64,000 bases of DNA, taken from positions 1-64,000 of the forward strand of contig DASSOY010000072.1 of the NCBI GenBank assembly GCA_035700025.1, written 5' to 3'. Below are positions 37,470 through 48,600 of the stretch, piece after piece (the first letter of the stretch is position 1; every line of letters begins with the position of its first letter). The notes beneath the pieces were generated by a model. That model was given only the letters and a program-made list of their open reading frames with translations. It was not told where the DNA came from and made no database searches. The DNA is from Bacillales bacterium. GTDB lineage: Bacteria > Bacillota > Bacilli > Bacillales > DASSOY01. The position numbers and the translations under genes are program-made.

Positions 37470-37516
37470 CACTATGAACAAGCGTTCATAGTAAATAGAA
37501 TGAGGAGGGAACACCA

Positions 37517-38401
37517 ATGGCAGTAACGGCAAAAATGGTAAAAGAACTGCGCGAGAAAACGGGCGCCGGCATGATGGATTGCAAAAAGGCGCTGACTGAA
37601 ACGAATGGAGACTTGGAGAAAGCCATCGATTTTCTCCGTGAAAAGGGCATATCGAAGGCGGCCAAGAAAGCGGACCGCATTGCCGCGGAAGGGTTGGCTT
37701 ACATTAAGGCGGAAGGAGATTCCGCTGTGATTGTCGAGGTCAATTCGGAAACGGATTTCGTTGCGAAAAACGATAATTTCAAGGCATTGATCGAAACGGT
37801 TGCGGGGCAATTGCTGAAGGCGCGCCCGCGCACGGTCGAAGAAGCTCTTTCACAAGATGTAGAAGGCGGCGAAGGGACCGTTCAAGATTTGCTCAATAAC
37901 GCAATCGCGAAAATCGGCGAAAAAATCTCCTTGCGTCGTTTTCAAATCGTCGACAAAGACTCCGGGGATTCTTTTGGCGAGTATTTGCACATGGGCGGCT
38001 CGATCGCGGCTTTAACCGTGCTTGAAGGAACCGGAAAAGAGGATACGGCGAGAGACGTCGCGATGCACGTGGCTGCTATCAATCCGCGCTACTTGTCCCG
38101 CGAACAAGTCGTTCAGGAAGAAGTTGATCAAGAGCGGGAAACGCTGAAAGCACAGGCGTTGAATGAAGGAAAACCCGAACATATTGTCGAAAAAATGGTG
38201 GAAGGCCGTCTGAACAAATGGTTTGAAGAAATTTGCCTGCTTGACCAGCCTTTCGTAAAAGATCCCGATCAAAAGGTCGGTAAATACGTAAAGGCCAATG
38301 GATCTGCCGTAAAATCTTTCGCCCGTTATGCTGTAGGGGAAGGGATCGAAAAACGGGAAGAAAATTTTGCGGAAGAAGTACAATCGCAAATAAGAAAATA
38401 A
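37517..38401 (+). CDS. tsf: Translation elongation factor Ts
   Basis: EF-Ts (294 residues) is the guanine-nucleotide exchange factor of EF-Tu. The N-terminal UBA-like domain ([26 protein letters not shown]) and the second signature ([17 protein letters not shown]) are typical. The ribosome binding site GAGGAGGG is the end of the last upstream repeat module. A terminator-like hairpin follows before pyrH. Confidence 0.97.
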   Translation: MAVTAKMVKELREKTGAGMMDCKKALTETNGDLEKAIDFLREKGISKAAKKADRIAAEGLAYIKAEGDSAVIVEVNSETDFVAKNDNFKALIETVAGQLLKARPRTVEEALSQDVEGGEGTVQDLLNNAIAKIGEKISLRRFQIVDKDSGDSFGEYLHMGGSIAALTVLEGTGKEDTARDVAMHVAAINPRYLSREQVVQEEVDQERETLKAQALNEGKPEHIVEKMVEGRLNKWFEEICLLDQPFVKDPDQKVGKYVKANGSAVKSFARYAVGEGIEKREENFAEEVQSQIRK

Positions 38402-38405
38402 CGGG

Positions 38406-38431
38406 AAGGGGACACATCGTGTTCCCTTTTT
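38406..38431 (+). terminator. Intrinsic terminator or attenuator between tsf and pyrH
   Basis: AAGGGGACAC (38406-38415), loop ATC, GTGTTCCCTT (38419-38428), with one G-U pair, then T-run to 38431. pyrH begins 52 bases later without an obvious promoter, so partial read-through is likely. Confidence 0.75.
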
Positions 38432-38482
38432 CCGAACGAATCCATAAGTTACTTCAATCATACTTCAAGCATGGAGGTCAAT

Positions 38483-39205
38483 ATGTCGGAACCGAAGTAT
38501 CGTCGCGTGGTGTTGAAATTAAGCGGAGAAGCCTTAGCAGGTGAAAATCGTTACGGGATCGAACCGGCGGTCATCCAATCGATTGCCGAACAAGTGAAGG
38601 ACATCGTCGACCTCGGCGTGGAAGTGGCCATCGTCGTCGGCGCCGGCAATATTTGGCGCGGAAAAACGGGCAGCGAAATGGGCATGGATCGCGCCACAGC
38701 CGATTATATGGGAATGTTGGCGACGGTGATGAACGCGATGGCCTTGCAAGACAGTTTGGAGAATATCGCTGTCGAAACGCGTGTGCAAACATCGATTGAA
38801 ATGCGCCAAGTTGCCGAACCGTACATTCGCCGTAAAGCGATTCGTCATCTAGAAAAGAAACGCGTTGTGATTTTTGCTGCCGGAACGGGCAATCCGTATT
38901 TCACCACAGATACGACGGCTGCCTTGCGCGCAGCCGAAATCGAGGCGGAAGTGATCTTGATGGCGAAAAACAACGTTGATGGCGTTTATAACGCTGATCC
39001 TTCCGTTGACGAAAACGCAACGAAGTATCAAACGTTGTCCTATTTGGATGTTTTGAAAAAACAACTTGCGGTCATGGATTCAACGGCATCATCGTTGTGC
39101 ATGGATAACGACATTCCGCTTGTCGTGTTCTCGATTATGGAGAACGGCAACATTCGCCGGGCTGTGCTGGGAGAATCCATCGGAACCGTCGTAAAGGGGA
39201 AATAA
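38483..39205 (+). CDS. pyrH: Uridylate kinase
   Basis: UMP kinase (240 residues, family length) makes UDP for RNA, DNA and cell-wall precursors. The amino-acid-kinase fold shows KLSGEALAG near 11-19, VGAGNIWRG near 50-58 and the [17 protein letters not shown] segment. ATG 38483 follows GGAGGT; the ATG at 38471 overlaps that site and is rejected. Confidence 0.97.
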   Translation: MSEPKYRRVVLKLSGEALAGENRYGIEPAVIQSIAEQVKDIVDLGVEVAIVVGAGNIWRGKTGSEMGMDRATADYMGMLATVMNAMALQDSLENIAVETRVQTSIEMRQVAEPYIRRKAIRHLEKKRVVIFAAGTGNPYFTTDTTAALRAAEIEAEVILMAKNNVDGVYNADPSVDENATKYQTLSYLDVLKKQLAVMDSTASSLCMDNDIPLVVFSIMENGNIRRAVLGESIGTVVKGK

Positions 39206-39209
39206 GCAA

Positions 39210-39767
39210 ATGTCGAATGAAGTGATCAAGAACGCAAAAGAAAAGATGGAAAAAGCGGTGGCCGCATACCGCCGTGAATTGGCGACCGTGCGTGCCGGCA
39301 GAGCCACTCCGTCGTTGCTCGACAAAGTTACCGTCGATTATTACGGAGCGGTTACTCCGTTGAACCAGCTGGCGAGCGTGACAGCTCCCGAAGCTCGTTT
39401 GCTCGTCATTCAACCGTATGACAAATCGATTCTCGGTGATATTGAAAAAGCCATTTTGAAAGCGGATCTCGGACTTTCTCCTTCCAACGACGGCGACTTG
39501 ATTCGCATCTCGATTCCGCAATTGAACGAAGAGAGGCGCCAAGAACTCGTCAAAGTCGTGAGAAAGTATGCCGAGGAAGCCAAGGTCGCTGTGCGCAATG
39601 TACGGCGCGACGCCAATGACGAACTTAAGAAAGAACAAAAGAATGGTGATCTCACCGAAGACGAACTTCGCCGCGAGACGGACGACGTTCAGAAGATTAC
39701 CGACGACCACATTGCGACCGTCGACCGATTGACTGCCGAAAAAGAAAAAGAAATGATGGAAGTGTAA
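39210..39767 (+). CDS. frr: Ribosome recycling factor
   Basis: RRF (185 residues) splits post-termination ribosomes with EF-G. Typical motifs are the [14 protein letters not shown] region near 28-41, [14 protein letters not shown], and the long helical C-terminus with [14 protein letters not shown]. It starts 4 bases after pyrH behind AAAGGGGAAA. A hairpin terminator follows. Confidence 0.97.
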   Translation: MSNEVIKNAKEKMEKAVAAYRRELATVRAGRATPSLLDKVTVDYYGAVTPLNQLASVTAPEARLLVIQPYDKSILGDIEKAILKADLGLSPSNDGDLIRISIPQLNEERRQELVKVVRKYAEEAKVAVRNVRRDANDELKKEQKNGDLTEDELRRETDDVQKITDDHIATVDRLTAEKEKEMMEV

Positions 39768-39791
39768 CGGGATTGGCGATACAATAGACGT

Positions 39792-39824
39792 AAAAGCCCT
39801 CCATATTTGTGCGAGGGCTTTTCG
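39792..39824 (+). terminator. Intrinsic terminator after frr
   Basis: AAAAGCCCTC (39792-39801), 11-nt loop, GAGGGCTTTT (39813-39822). A perfect 10-bp stem, with only a short T-run. It is probably partial, since uppS follows at once with no clear promoter. Confidence 0.7.
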
Positions 39825-39845
39825 TCAGACAATGGGGGAAATCGG

Positions 39846-40604
39846 ATGCTGGGGAAATTTTCGATGAAAAGCGGAGGTTCCGATCGTTCGGAATCGCTCG
39901 ATCCGTTGAACGTGCCAAAACATATTGCCATTATTATGGATGGCAACGGGAGATGGGCAAAAAAACGCGGACTGCCAAGGGTGGCCGGTCACCGCGAAGG
40001 CATGAAAGTCGTTCGCAACACGGTGATCCGATGCAGCCAACTTGGTGTCGAGGCATTGACGCTGTATGCTTTCTCAACGGAAAATTGGAAACGCCCGCGC
40101 CCGGAAATCGATTTTCTCATGAAACTTCCCGGCAAATTTTTAACTACGTATTTGCCTGAACTCGTCGAAGAAAATGTGCAAGTCCGCACAATGGGAAGCC
40201 GGGAAAAGCTGCCGAACCATACACAAAAAGCGGTGGAGCAGGCCATCGAACAAACAAAAGACAACACCGGTCTCATCTTGAATTTTGCCTTGAACTACGG
40301 CAGCCGATTCGAAATTGTCGAAGCGGTCAAAGCGCTTTCCAAAGATGTGAAAACCGGCAAAGTCGTGATTGACGATATCGATGAGGCATTAATGTCCGCA
40401 TACATGTTTTCTCCTTCGCTCGGCGATCCGGATTTGCTCATTCGCACGAGCGGCGAGATTCGCTTGAGCAATTTTATGCTTTGGCAATTGGCGTATACGG
40501 AACTTTGGTTCACAAACGTGTTATGGCCGGATTTCAAAGAAGAACAGCTCCACGAAGCGATTGCTGAATACCAAAAACGCGGAAGGCGATTCGGCAGCGT
40601 ATGA
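39846..40604 (+). CDS. uppS: Undecaprenyl diphosphate synthase
   Basis: UppS (252 residues) makes the C55 lipid carrier for cell-wall synthesis. The substrate-binding motif IAIIMDGNGRWAKKRGLPRVAGH near 32-54 and the C-terminal LLIRTSGEIRLSNFMLWQ segment are diagnostic. ATG 39846 follows GGGGGAAA; a GTG at 39807 inside the terminator is rejected. Confidence 0.96.
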   Translation: MLGKFSMKSGGSDRSESLDPLNVPKHIAIIMDGNGRWAKKRGLPRVAGHREGMKVVRNTVIRCSQLGVEALTLYAFSTENWKRPRPEIDFLMKLPGKFLTTYLPELVEENVQVRTMGSREKLPNHTQKAVEQAIEQTKDNTGLILNFALNYGSRFEIVEAVKALSKDVKTGKVVIDDIDEALMSAYMFSPSLGDPDLLIRTSGEIRLSNFMLWQLAYTELWFTNVLWPDFKEEQLHEAIAEYQKRGRRFGSV

Positions 40605-40637
40605 TCGGTTTTCCCTATCGGAAAGGAGGATGCCTTT

Positions 40638-41414
40638 TTGAAACAACGCTTTGTGACCGGCACGTTGGCCGGCATCTTTTTCTTGCTTGCTGCCCTGTGG
40701 GGCGGTCCCTTTTTTACGACGGTTGTCACCTTGCTGGCCGGCGTCGGTTTTTGGGAGTTTTTGCGGATGAAACATTTCAGCCTCCTTTCCGTTCCCGGGG
40801 TGGTCGGTGTTGCGGCGATCTTGCTGCTCGTCCCGGTTTCGCTTTCTCTTCCCGTTGAACCGGTTCACGTGTTGCTGCTCCTGTTTGTGCTGTTACTGTT
40901 TTACACCGTTTGGTCGCAAAACGACTTTACTTTCGACGACGCGGCGTTTGTTTTTCTGGCGATTTTCTACGTCGGCTTCGGTTTTCATTATATGCTCCTT
41001 ATCCGGTTTGAAGATCACGGATTCCGTGCCTTGCTTTTCGTCTTGCTGTTAATCTGGTCTTCGGACAGCGGGGCCTATTTTTGCGGAAGCGCGTTTGGCA
41101 AGAGGAAACTGCTGCCGTCGATCAGCCCGAAAAAAACGGTGGAAGGCGCCGTCGGCGGCATTTGCGCAGCTGTCATCGTCGCAATTGGGTTTCAATTGCT
41201 TTTTCCGGTGGCGGACGGATGGTCTCAATCGCTATTCGCTGCAGTCGTCATTTCTGTTCTCGGTCAATTCGGCGATTTGATCGAGTCCGCTTTCAAACGC
41301 CATTACGGCGTGAAGGATTCGGGAACGTTGCTGCCCGGACACGGCGGGATTCTTGACCGGTGCGACAGTTGGTTGATCGTACTGCCGGTCGTTTATTTGC
41401 TGAATGTCGTATAA
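40638..41414 (+). CDS. cdsA: Phosphatidate cytidylyltransferase CdsA
   Basis: CdsA (258 residues) makes CDP-diacylglycerol for phospholipid synthesis. It is an integral membrane protein with about seven hydrophobic segments. The signature SDSGAYFCGSAFGKRKLLPSISPKKTVEG near 140-170 is present. The start is TTG 40638 behind AAAGGAGGA. Confidence 0.95.
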   Translation: MKQRFVTGTLAGIFFLLAALWGGPFFTTVVTLLAGVGFWEFLRMKHFSLLSVPGVVGVAAILLLVPVSLSLPVEPVHVLLLLFVLLLFYTVWSQNDFTFDDAAFVFLAIFYVGFGFHYMLLIRFEDHGFRALLFVLLLIWSSDSGAYFCGSAFGKRKLLPSISPKKTVEGAVGGICAAVIVAIGFQLLFPVADGWSQSLFAAVVISVLGQFGDLIESAFKRHYGVKDSGTLLPGHGGILDRCDSWLIVLPVVYLLNVV

Positions 41415-41432
41415 CAAGGATGGGGTCGTTTT

Positions 41433-42578
41433 ATGAAAAAAATCAGTTTGCTCGGTGCAACGGGGTCGATCGGCCGTCAAACGCTTGACGTCATCGCTTC
41501 ACACCGGGAAACTTTCGCCCTTGCCGCGATGGCTTTTGGAAAAAACGTGGCATCGGCGCTTGAGATTATACATACGTTTCAACCAAAGCTCGTTTGTGCC
41601 GAAACGAAAGAAGTTCATGATGCTCTGCTCGCTCACGTGCCGGCGGGGGTGAAGGTCGTATTCGGCAGGGAAGGACTCATTGAAGTCGCCACCTTTGACG
41701 ATGCCGACTTCGTCTTAAACGCGTTATTAGGAAGCGTTGGGCTCGAGTCGACTCTTGCGGCGATCGAGGCCGGGAAAACGCTCGGTTTTGCCAATAAAGA
41801 AACGCTCGTGACGGCCGGTCATCTTGTCACCGCAGCCGCCGACAGACGGGGCGTTGCGATTCTTCCCGTCGACAGCGAGCATTCGGCGATTTTTCAATGT
41901 TTGCGCGGCGAAAACAAAAGGGATGCGGCAAAGTTGATCTTGACGGCATCGGGTGGAAGTTTTCGCGACAAAACGCGCGAACAGTTGCAAGGGGTAACGG
42001 TCGATGAAGCGCTCAACCACCCGAACTGGTCGATGGGCGCGAAGATTACCATCGATTCGGCGACGATGATGAATAAAGGGCTTGAAGTGATTGAAGCGCA
42101 TTGGCTGTTCAACATGCCATATGAACGAATCGACGTCCTCTTGCACCGGGAGAGCATTGTTCATTCGTTAGTGGAATTTACCGACACGAGCGTTCTCGCC
42201 CAGCTCGGAATGCCGGACATGAGAGTGCCGATTCAATATGCTTTGTCGTATCCGAACAGGCTTGAATTGAACGGAGCAAAAAGGTTAAACTTATGGGAAA
42301 CAGGCACGCTTCATTTTGAAAAGTGCGATTTTCGCCGCTTTCGCTGTCTCGCGTTCGCGTATGAGGCCGGGAAAACGGGGGGAACGGCGACGACGGTTTT
42401 GAACGCCGCCAATGAAGAGGCTGTACAGTTATTTTTAAATGGACAAATCGAGTTTTTGCAGATCGAATCGATGATCGAAAAGGCACTGTCGCGGCACGAG
42501 ACCGTCCAGCGGCCGGATTTGGAAACGATCGTAGCTGTTGACCGAGAGACGCGCGATTTCGTCAGGACAGTTGTTTAA
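41433..42578 (+). CDS. dxr: 1-deoxy-D-xylulose-5-phosphate reductoisomerase
   Basis: DXR (381 residues) is the second enzyme of the MEP isoprenoid pathway. The NADPH-binding start [16 protein letters not shown] is clear, as are the substrate-binding [14 protein letters not shown] and the [29 protein letters not shown] regions. It supplies precursors for the neighbouring uppS. Start ATG follows AAGGATGG. Confidence 0.97.
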   Translation: MKKISLLGATGSIGRQTLDVIASHRETFALAAMAFGKNVASALEIIHTFQPKLVCAETKEVHDALLAHVPAGVKVVFGREGLIEVATFDDADFVLNALLGSVGLESTLAAIEAGKTLGFANKETLVTAGHLVTAAADRRGVAILPVDSEHSAIFQCLRGENKRDAAKLILTASGGSFRDKTREQLQGVTVDEALNHPNWSMGAKITIDSATMMNKGLEVIEAHWLFNMPYERIDVLLHRESIVHSLVEFTDTSVLAQLGMPDMRVPIQYALSYPNRLELNGAKRLNLWETGTLHFEKCDFRRFRCLAFAYEAGKTGGTATTVLNAANEEAVQLFLNGQIEFLQIESMIEKALSRHETVQRPDLETIVAVDRETRDFVRTVV

Positions 42579-42598
42579 CAAAAAAAGGTGGGTCTTCA

Positions 42599-43867
42599 AT
42601 GGAAACGTTTATTGCGATAGTCATTATTTTCGGGTTGCTGATCTCGATTCACGAATTGGGCCACCTGATTATGGCGAAACGAGCAGGCATTTTGTGCAGG
42701 GAGTTTGCCATCGGATTCGGACCGAAGCTTTTTTCGATTCGTAAAAACGAAACGATTTACACGATTCGGTTGTTGCCCATCGGCGGTTTCGTGCGCATGG
42801 CCGGAGAAGACCCGGAGACGATCGAACTGAAACCGGGTCAACGCGTCGGTCTTACCTTCAATCGCGAGGGAGAAGTCGATCGGATCATCGTCAATCATCA
42901 ATCGAAGCATCCGGACGCTCGTTTCGTCACCGTGGAGACGTCCGATTTGGAACGCGATTTGTTCATTCGCGGAATGGAAAGCGAAGACGGATCCATCGAA
43001 ACCTTCCGCGTCCATGAAAAGGCGGATTTCATCATCGACGAACAAGCGGTGCAAATCGCGCCGCTTCACAGGCAGTTCGCATCAAAACCGGTATGGGACC
43101 GCGTTTTGGCCATTTTTGCAGGACCATTCATGAATTTCTTCCTCGCGTTTTTGCTTTTTGTTATCTATGCTCTGATTAACGGCATCCCGACACATGAAGC
43201 AAAGCTCGGCAAACTGATCCCGAATCAGCCGGCGATCGAATCGGGCTTGCACCAAGGCGACCGAGTATTGGCGGTCAACGGCAATCCGGTCAATTCTTGG
43301 AGAGAACTTGTCACCGTCATTCAAAACCATCCGGGAGAAAGCCTCGTTTTTAAAATTAAACGCGGGGATACTGTTAAAAAAATTTCCGTTACGCCGCGGG
43401 CGCAAAAAATGAACAACGGCGAAGTGGAAGGCAAAATTGGTGCTTATGAAGCGATGAGATATTCGTTTATCGGTTCGTTTCACTATGGGTTGGTGAAAAC
43501 CGCGCAGTGGTCGACCGTCATTTTCGATGCCGTCGGCAAGCTCGTTACTGGACAGATCGGTTTGAACAGCTTGTCGGGACCGGTAGGTATCTACAATTAT
43601 ACGGGCGTCGTCGCGCAAAACAGCGGAATTTCCGGTTTGATGCAATGGGCGGCCGCGTTAAGCATCAACATCGGTATTTTTAATTTATTGCCGCTCCCCG
43701 CTCTCGACGGTGGAAGGTTGTTGTTCCTTTTCTTCGAAGCGCTGCGCGGCAAACCGGTCGATCCGCAAAAGGAATCGCTCATGCATTTGGTCGGCTTCGC
43801 CTTTTTGCTGTTGCTCATGATCGTGGTCACTTGGAACGACATTCATCAATTTTTTCTTAATCAATAA
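42599..43867 (+). CDS. rseP: Site-2 intramembrane metalloprotease RseP/RasP
   Basis: This zinc protease (422 residues) cleaves anti-sigma factors and signal-peptide remnants in the membrane. The HELGH motif is at 18-22 in the first helix. A PDZ domain lies at about 200-280. The second active-site motif LDGGR is near 362 in the last helices. B. subtilis names it RasP or YluC. Confidence 0.95.
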   Translation: METFIAIVIIFGLLISIHELGHLIMAKRAGILCREFAIGFGPKLFSIRKNETIYTIRLLPIGGFVRMAGEDPETIELKPGQRVGLTFNREGEVDRIIVNHQSKHPDARFVTVETSDLERDLFIRGMESEDGSIETFRVHEKADFIIDEQAVQIAPLHRQFASKPVWDRVLAIFAGPFMNFFLAFLLFVIYALINGIPTHEAKLGKLIPNQPAIESGLHQGDRVLAVNGNPVNSWRELVTVIQNHPGESLVFKIKRGDTVKKISVTPRAQKMNNGEVEGKIGAYEAMRYSFIGSFHYGLVKTAQWSTVIFDAVGKLVTGQIGLNSLSGPVGIYNYTGVVAQNSGISGLMQWAAALSINIGIFNLLPLPALDGGRLLFLFFEALRGKPVDPQKESLMHLVGFAFLLLLMIVVTWNDIHQFFLNQ

Positions 43868-43882
43868 ATGAAAAATAGGCTA

Positions 43883-43920
43883 CAGCGGACCGCCGATTCG
43901 TTGGTCGGCGTCGTCCGCTG
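43883..43920 (+). other. Strong hairpin between rseP and proS
   Basis: CAGCGGAC (43883-43890) pairs with GTCCGCTG (43913-43920), continued by CGCCGA (43891-43896) with TCGGCG (43905-43910), leaving a 2-nt bulge. A 14-bp stem, GC-rich, but no real T-run follows. It could be a weak terminator, a processing stop or part of a proS leader. Confidence 0.55.
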
Positions 43921-43945
43921 AATTTCTTGGACAGAGGTGCGGAAA

Positions 43946-45628
43946 ATGAGACAAAATCAAGCGTTTGTTCCCACTTTGCGAGACGTGCCCTCCGATGCGG
44001 AAGCCGCGAGTCACCGGCTTTTGTTGCGTGCGGGTTTTATTCGTCAAAATGCTGCGGGCATCTATTCTTTCTTGCCGCTCGGAAAACGAGTGTTGGACAA
44101 AGTCCAACAGATTGTGAGAGAGGAAATGGACCGTGCGGGGGCGCAAGAGTTGCTCATGCCGGCGATTCAGCCTGCCGAACTATGGCATGAAACCGGGCGG
44201 TGGGAGTTGTACGGACCTGAATTGATGCGATTGCGCGACCGCCATGAACGTGAGTTTGCGCTTGGCGCCACCGGCGAAGAATTGATTACGAGTTTGGCTC
44301 GCGAAGTGAATTCATATAAAAGATTGCCGATGACGCTTTACCAAATCCAAACGAAATACCGTGACGAGAAACGGCCTCGTTTTGGTCTGCTCCGCGGCAG
44401 GGAATTTCTCATGAAAGATGCGTACTCGTTTAATACGAGCATCGAAAGTCTTGACGAAAGTTATCAGCAAATGTATGAAGCTTATGAAAAAGTATTTACC
44501 CGCTGCGGCTTGCGTTTCCGCGCGGTGCTTGCCGATTCCGGAGAAATGGGCGGGAAGGACACGCAGGAATTCATGGCATTAGCGGAGATCGGCGAAGACA
44601 CGATCGCCTATTCAGATGCATCTTCGTATGCGTCGAACGTTGAGATGGCGGAAGTGATCGATTTTTACGAAAAAAGCGATGAACCTGAACGTGAACGGGG
44701 AAAAATCGACCGGACAACCTTCGAAAACGCCCCTGCGTCGAAACGGTTGCAGTCGCGGCTGTATGCTGTGGATGACCGTTACGTTCTCGTCGTTCTGCGC
44801 GGAGATCATTCGTTAAATGAGGTTAAATTTAGAAACGCCTTGTCGGCTCGAAAAATTGAACTTGTCGACGACAAAACCGTTGAAGCGTTGTTCAACTGCG
44901 ACACGGATGCACTCGGACCCTTCCATATCCCTGATGATGTGAAAGTGACGGCCGATTATGCAGTACGTCATCTCGTCAACGGATTCAGCGGGGCGGGCGA
45001 AACCGATACTTATTACGAAAATGTTAATCCAGAAAGGGATTTTTCCGTCGAAGCGTTTTATGATTTGCGCGAAATTCAAGAAGGGGATCCTTCTCCGGAC
45101 GGAAAAGGGACCATCCGTTTTGCCCGCGGAATCGAAGTCGGACAAATTTTCAAACTCGGAACGTTTTACAGCGAAACGATGAACGCCCATTATTTGGATG
45201 AAAACGGAAAGGCGTGTCCAATGATCATGGGTTGTTACGGAATCGGCGTTTCTCGTACGGTGGCGGCGATTGTCGAGCAGCATCACGATGAGGACGGCAT
45301 GATTTGGCCGCTTGCGGTTGCACCTTACCAACTGCATCTAATCGCCGTGAACATGAAAAACGACGCACAGGCAGAAACCGCAGAACGTTTGTACGAAACG
45401 TTGAACAAAAGCTATGAGGTGTTGTTCGACGACAGGAAAGAACGAGCAGGCGTGAAATTCGCGGATGCAGATTTGATCGGATTGCCGGTTCGGATCACCG
45501 TCGGAAAGAAGGCGGCGGAAGGAATCGTCGAACTGAAAGTGAGAGCGACCGGAGAAGTGCGGGAAGTCCGCGCGGACGAAATTGAAACGGTGTTGCCGGA
45601 ACTGCTGAAATCGTTGGCCGGCGAGTAA
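43946..45628 (+). CDS. proS: Prolyl-tRNA synthetase
   Basis: ProRS (560 residues) charges tRNA-Pro; class II core with RHRRY-free bacterial layout: N-terminal catalytic part, INS editing insert (about 235-365), then catalytic end and anticodon-binding domain (from about 465). Motif 2 ([21 protein letters not shown]) is intact. Oddities: the TxE loop reads TGEE where THEE is usual, and the INS insert is shorter than in B. subtilis. The lysine matching E. coli Lys279, needed for editing Ala-tRNA-Pro, appears to be Gln269 (RLQSRLY). The alignment is by eye. ATG 43946 follows AGAGGTG. Confidence 0.95.
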   Translation: MRQNQAFVPTLRDVPSDAEAASHRLLLRAGFIRQNAAGIYSFLPLGKRVLDKVQQIVREEMDRAGAQELLMPAIQPAELWHETGRWELYGPELMRLRDRHEREFALGATGEELITSLAREVNSYKRLPMTLYQIQTKYRDEKRPRFGLLRGREFLMKDAYSFNTSIESLDESYQQMYEAYEKVFTRCGLRFRAVLADSGEMGGKDTQEFMALAEIGEDTIAYSDASSYASNVEMAEVIDFYEKSDEPERERGKIDRTTFENAPASKRLQSRLYAVDDRYVLVVLRGDHSLNEVKFRNALSARKIELVDDKTVEALFNCDTDALGPFHIPDDVKVTADYAVRHLVNGFSGAGETDTYYENVNPERDFSVEAFYDLREIQEGDPSPDGKGTIRFARGIEVGQIFKLGTFYSETMNAHYLDENGKACPMIMGCYGIGVSRTVAAIVEQHHDEDGMIWPLAVAPYQLHLIAVNMKNDAQAETAERLYETLNKSYEVLFDDRKERAGVKFADADLIGLPVRITVGKKAAEGIVELKVRATGEVREVRADEIETVLPELLKSLAGE

Positions 45629-45654
45629 TTGAGTTACCGGAGGGGGGAAAGACG

Positions 45655-48600
45655 GTGGAGCGAGAGGGATTGGAAAAGACGAAAAAATTTCAAGTGCTTC
45701 TCGAACAGTTGGAAGTTCCAGCTGAACTGATCGAACGTCATTTTCAAGGGGCGGCACTAGAGAAGCTGATCGTCGACACGAACGAACGCGGCTGGCACTT
45801 TTGCTTCTCCTTGCCCGCCCCTTTGCCGTATAACGTGCACGAATGGATGAAGGCTCGGCTCGAAGAAAAATTTGCGAACATCGCGTCGGTATCCTTTTCG
45901 GTTCAAGCGCAAAAATGTGTGATTGACGAGAAAATGCTCGCCGACTACTGGCCGCATTGCGTAGAAGCTTTGTCCGGTTTGTCGGAATCGTTATCGGCGG
46001 TTTTGAAAAACCAACAACCCCGCTTTGCCGATGGGAAATTGCGGCTCGAAGCCCGCAATGAAACGGAAGCGGTCGTCTTCAAAAAGAAATTGGCCGATCG
46101 AATCGCCGGCGCCTACGAAACGTTCGGCATCAGTGGATTGAAGATCGCCTTTCAAGTGCAAGAAAGCGAGAAAGATTACGAAAAGTTTTTGGAACAAAAA
46201 CAAGAAGAAGACCGGACGAAAGTGACGGAAGCGGTCATCCAAAAAGAAAAAGCCGTGCAAAAGAAGACAGCCGATGTGACGGGAGCGGACGGGCCGGTCG
46301 CGGTCGGGTATACGATCAAGGATGCGCCTGTGCAAATTCAAACGATTACGGAAGAAGAGCGGAAGATTACCGTGCAAGGGTACGTGTTTGAAGCGGAAAC
46401 ACGCGAATTGCGGAGCGGCCGGTTGCTGTTGACGGTGAAATTGACCGATTACAGCGATTCACTCATGGTGAAGATGTTTTCCCGCAAAGACGAAGATATT
46501 CCGAAGATGAAAGCGGTAAAGCAAGGCATTTGGTTGAAGGCGCGCGGAAGCATTCAGCATGACACGTTCGTTCGCGATCTCGTCATGATTGCCAACGATT
46601 TGCAGGAAGTGCCGTCGGTCGTCAGAACCGACGATGCGCCTGAAGGGGAAAAGCGTGTCGAATTACATATGCACACACCGATGAGTCAAATGGATGCGGT
46701 CACGTCTACGGCTCGGCTTGTGGAACAAGCAGCGAAATGGGGCCACGAAGCGGTTGCCATTACCGACCACGGTGTCGTCCAATCTTATCCGGAAGCGTAC
46801 GCAGCCGGAAACAAGCACGGCATTAAAGTGTTGTACGGGCTTGAAGCGAACCTAGTCGACGACGGTGTACCGATTGCCTACAATGGAGCACATCGGAAAT
46901 TGCTTGGTGAAACGTATGTCGTGTTTGACGTGGAAACGACCGGTTTGTCGGCCGTGTATGATAAAATCATCGAACTTGCGGCGGTGAAAGTGAAAAACGG
47001 CGAGATCATCGACCGCTTTGAGCGGTTTGCCAACCCGCACCATGCATTGTCACAAACGACGATTGAGCTCACCGGAATTACCGACGACATGGTTGAAAAT
47101 GCGCCGGAAATCGAAGAAGTGCTGCGCGATTTTCATGCGTTTACCGGAGACGATGTCCTTGTTGCCCATAACGCGAGCTTTGACATGGGCTTTTTGAACG
47201 TCGGCTACAAACAAATCGGCTATGGAAAAGCGAAAAATCCGGTCGTCGATACGCTGGAACTCGGAAGATTTTTATATACCGATTTAAAAAATCATCGGCT
47301 GGATACGCTTTGTAAAAAATTCAACATCGAATTAACCCAGCATCACCGGGCGATTTACGATGCGGAAGCGACCGGACATTTGGTTTGGAAAATGGTGCTC
47401 GACGCGAAAGAACAAGGAATCATTTTTCACGATCAGCTGAACGAAAAACGCGGGAAAGGCGAATTTCGCCGTGTGCGTCCGATGCATTGCACATTGCTGG
47501 CACAAACACAGCAAGGTTTGCGGAACCTGTACAAGCTCGTGTCGATCGCGCATCTCGATTATTTTCACCGCGTGCCGCGGATTCCGCGTTCCGAACTTGA
47601 AAAGTACCGGGAAGGCTTGCTTGTCGGTTCCGGATGCAGCGAAGGCGAGCTGTTTACCGCTGTCATGCAAAAATCGTTAGACGAAGCCGAAGAAGTCGCG
47701 GAATTTTACGATTATATCGAAGTTCATCCGCCGGTCGTCTACGAACGGCTCATCGAAACGGATTTGATTCATAACGAAAATGCGCTTCGCGACATTTTAA
47801 AGAAATTGGTTCAACTCGGCGAAAAATTGGACAAACCGGTCGTTGCCACCGGAAACGTGCATTATCTTGATCCGAATGACCACATTTACCGAAAAATCTT
47901 GGTTGCTTCTCAAGGCGGCGCCAATCCGCTCAATCGGCTGAACCGACTGCCGCAAGTGCACTTTCGCACGACGACGGAAATGCTTGAGGCGTTCGCTTTT
48001 CTCGGCGAAGAAAAGGCGAAAGAAATTGTCGTCACGAATCCGCAGCAAATCGCCAACAGCATCGGTGAAGTCAAGCCGGTCAAAGATGACTTGTATACAC
48101 CGAACATCGAAGGCGCTGACGAGGAAGTCCGCCGGAAAAGTTTTGAACGGGCGCGCTCGATTTACGGAGACCCGCTTCCGAAACTCGTCGAACAGAGGCT
48201 CGAAAAAGAGTTGGAAAGCATTATCGGAAACGGCTTTGCGGTCATTTACTTGATTTCCCACAAGCTCGTCAAGAAATCATTGGAGGACGGCTATCTCGTT
48301 GGTTCCCGCGGCTCGGTCGGCTCCTCTTTTACCGCAACGATGCTCGAAATTACCGAGGTCAATCCACTGCCTCCGCATTACGTTTGCCCGGAATGCAAGC
48401 ATTCCGAGTTTATTGAAGACGGTTCGATCGGCTCTGGTTTTGACCTTCGAGACGCCGATTGTCCAAAGTGCGGGGCGCACTACGTGAAAAACGGCCACGA
48501 CATACCGTTTGAAACGTTCCTTGGTTTTAAAGGTGATAAAGTTCCTGATATCGATTTGAACTTCTCTGGTGAATATCAACCGCGTGCCCATAACTATACG

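Larger units (their letters stand above)
37231..37509. repeat. Array of repeated promoter-like modules upstream of tsf
   Basis: GTAAATNGAATG occurs four times (37237-37248, 37287-37298, 37346-37357, 37491-37502). CTGACRAATGGTACAA occurs three times (37258-37273, 37308-37323, 37453-37468). The two downstream modules form a 62-bp direct repeat, 37303-37364 and 37448-37509, differing only at 37345 (G) and 37490 (A). Both include the tsf-type ribosome binding site GAGGAGGG. Each of these two holds a 9-bp dyad with loop AAGC (37326-37347 and 37471-37492). The single difference turns an A-T pair into a G-T pair, so the fold is kept. The first module has a shortened dyad. No protein is encoded here. 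Confidence 0.85.

Noticed and set aside
37231-37509. The tsf-upstream repeats as a CRISPR array
   Set aside because: The repeat spacing is irregular (50, 59 and 145 bases), the copies vary in length and lie beside no cas genes, and they contain promoter and ribosome-binding elements.
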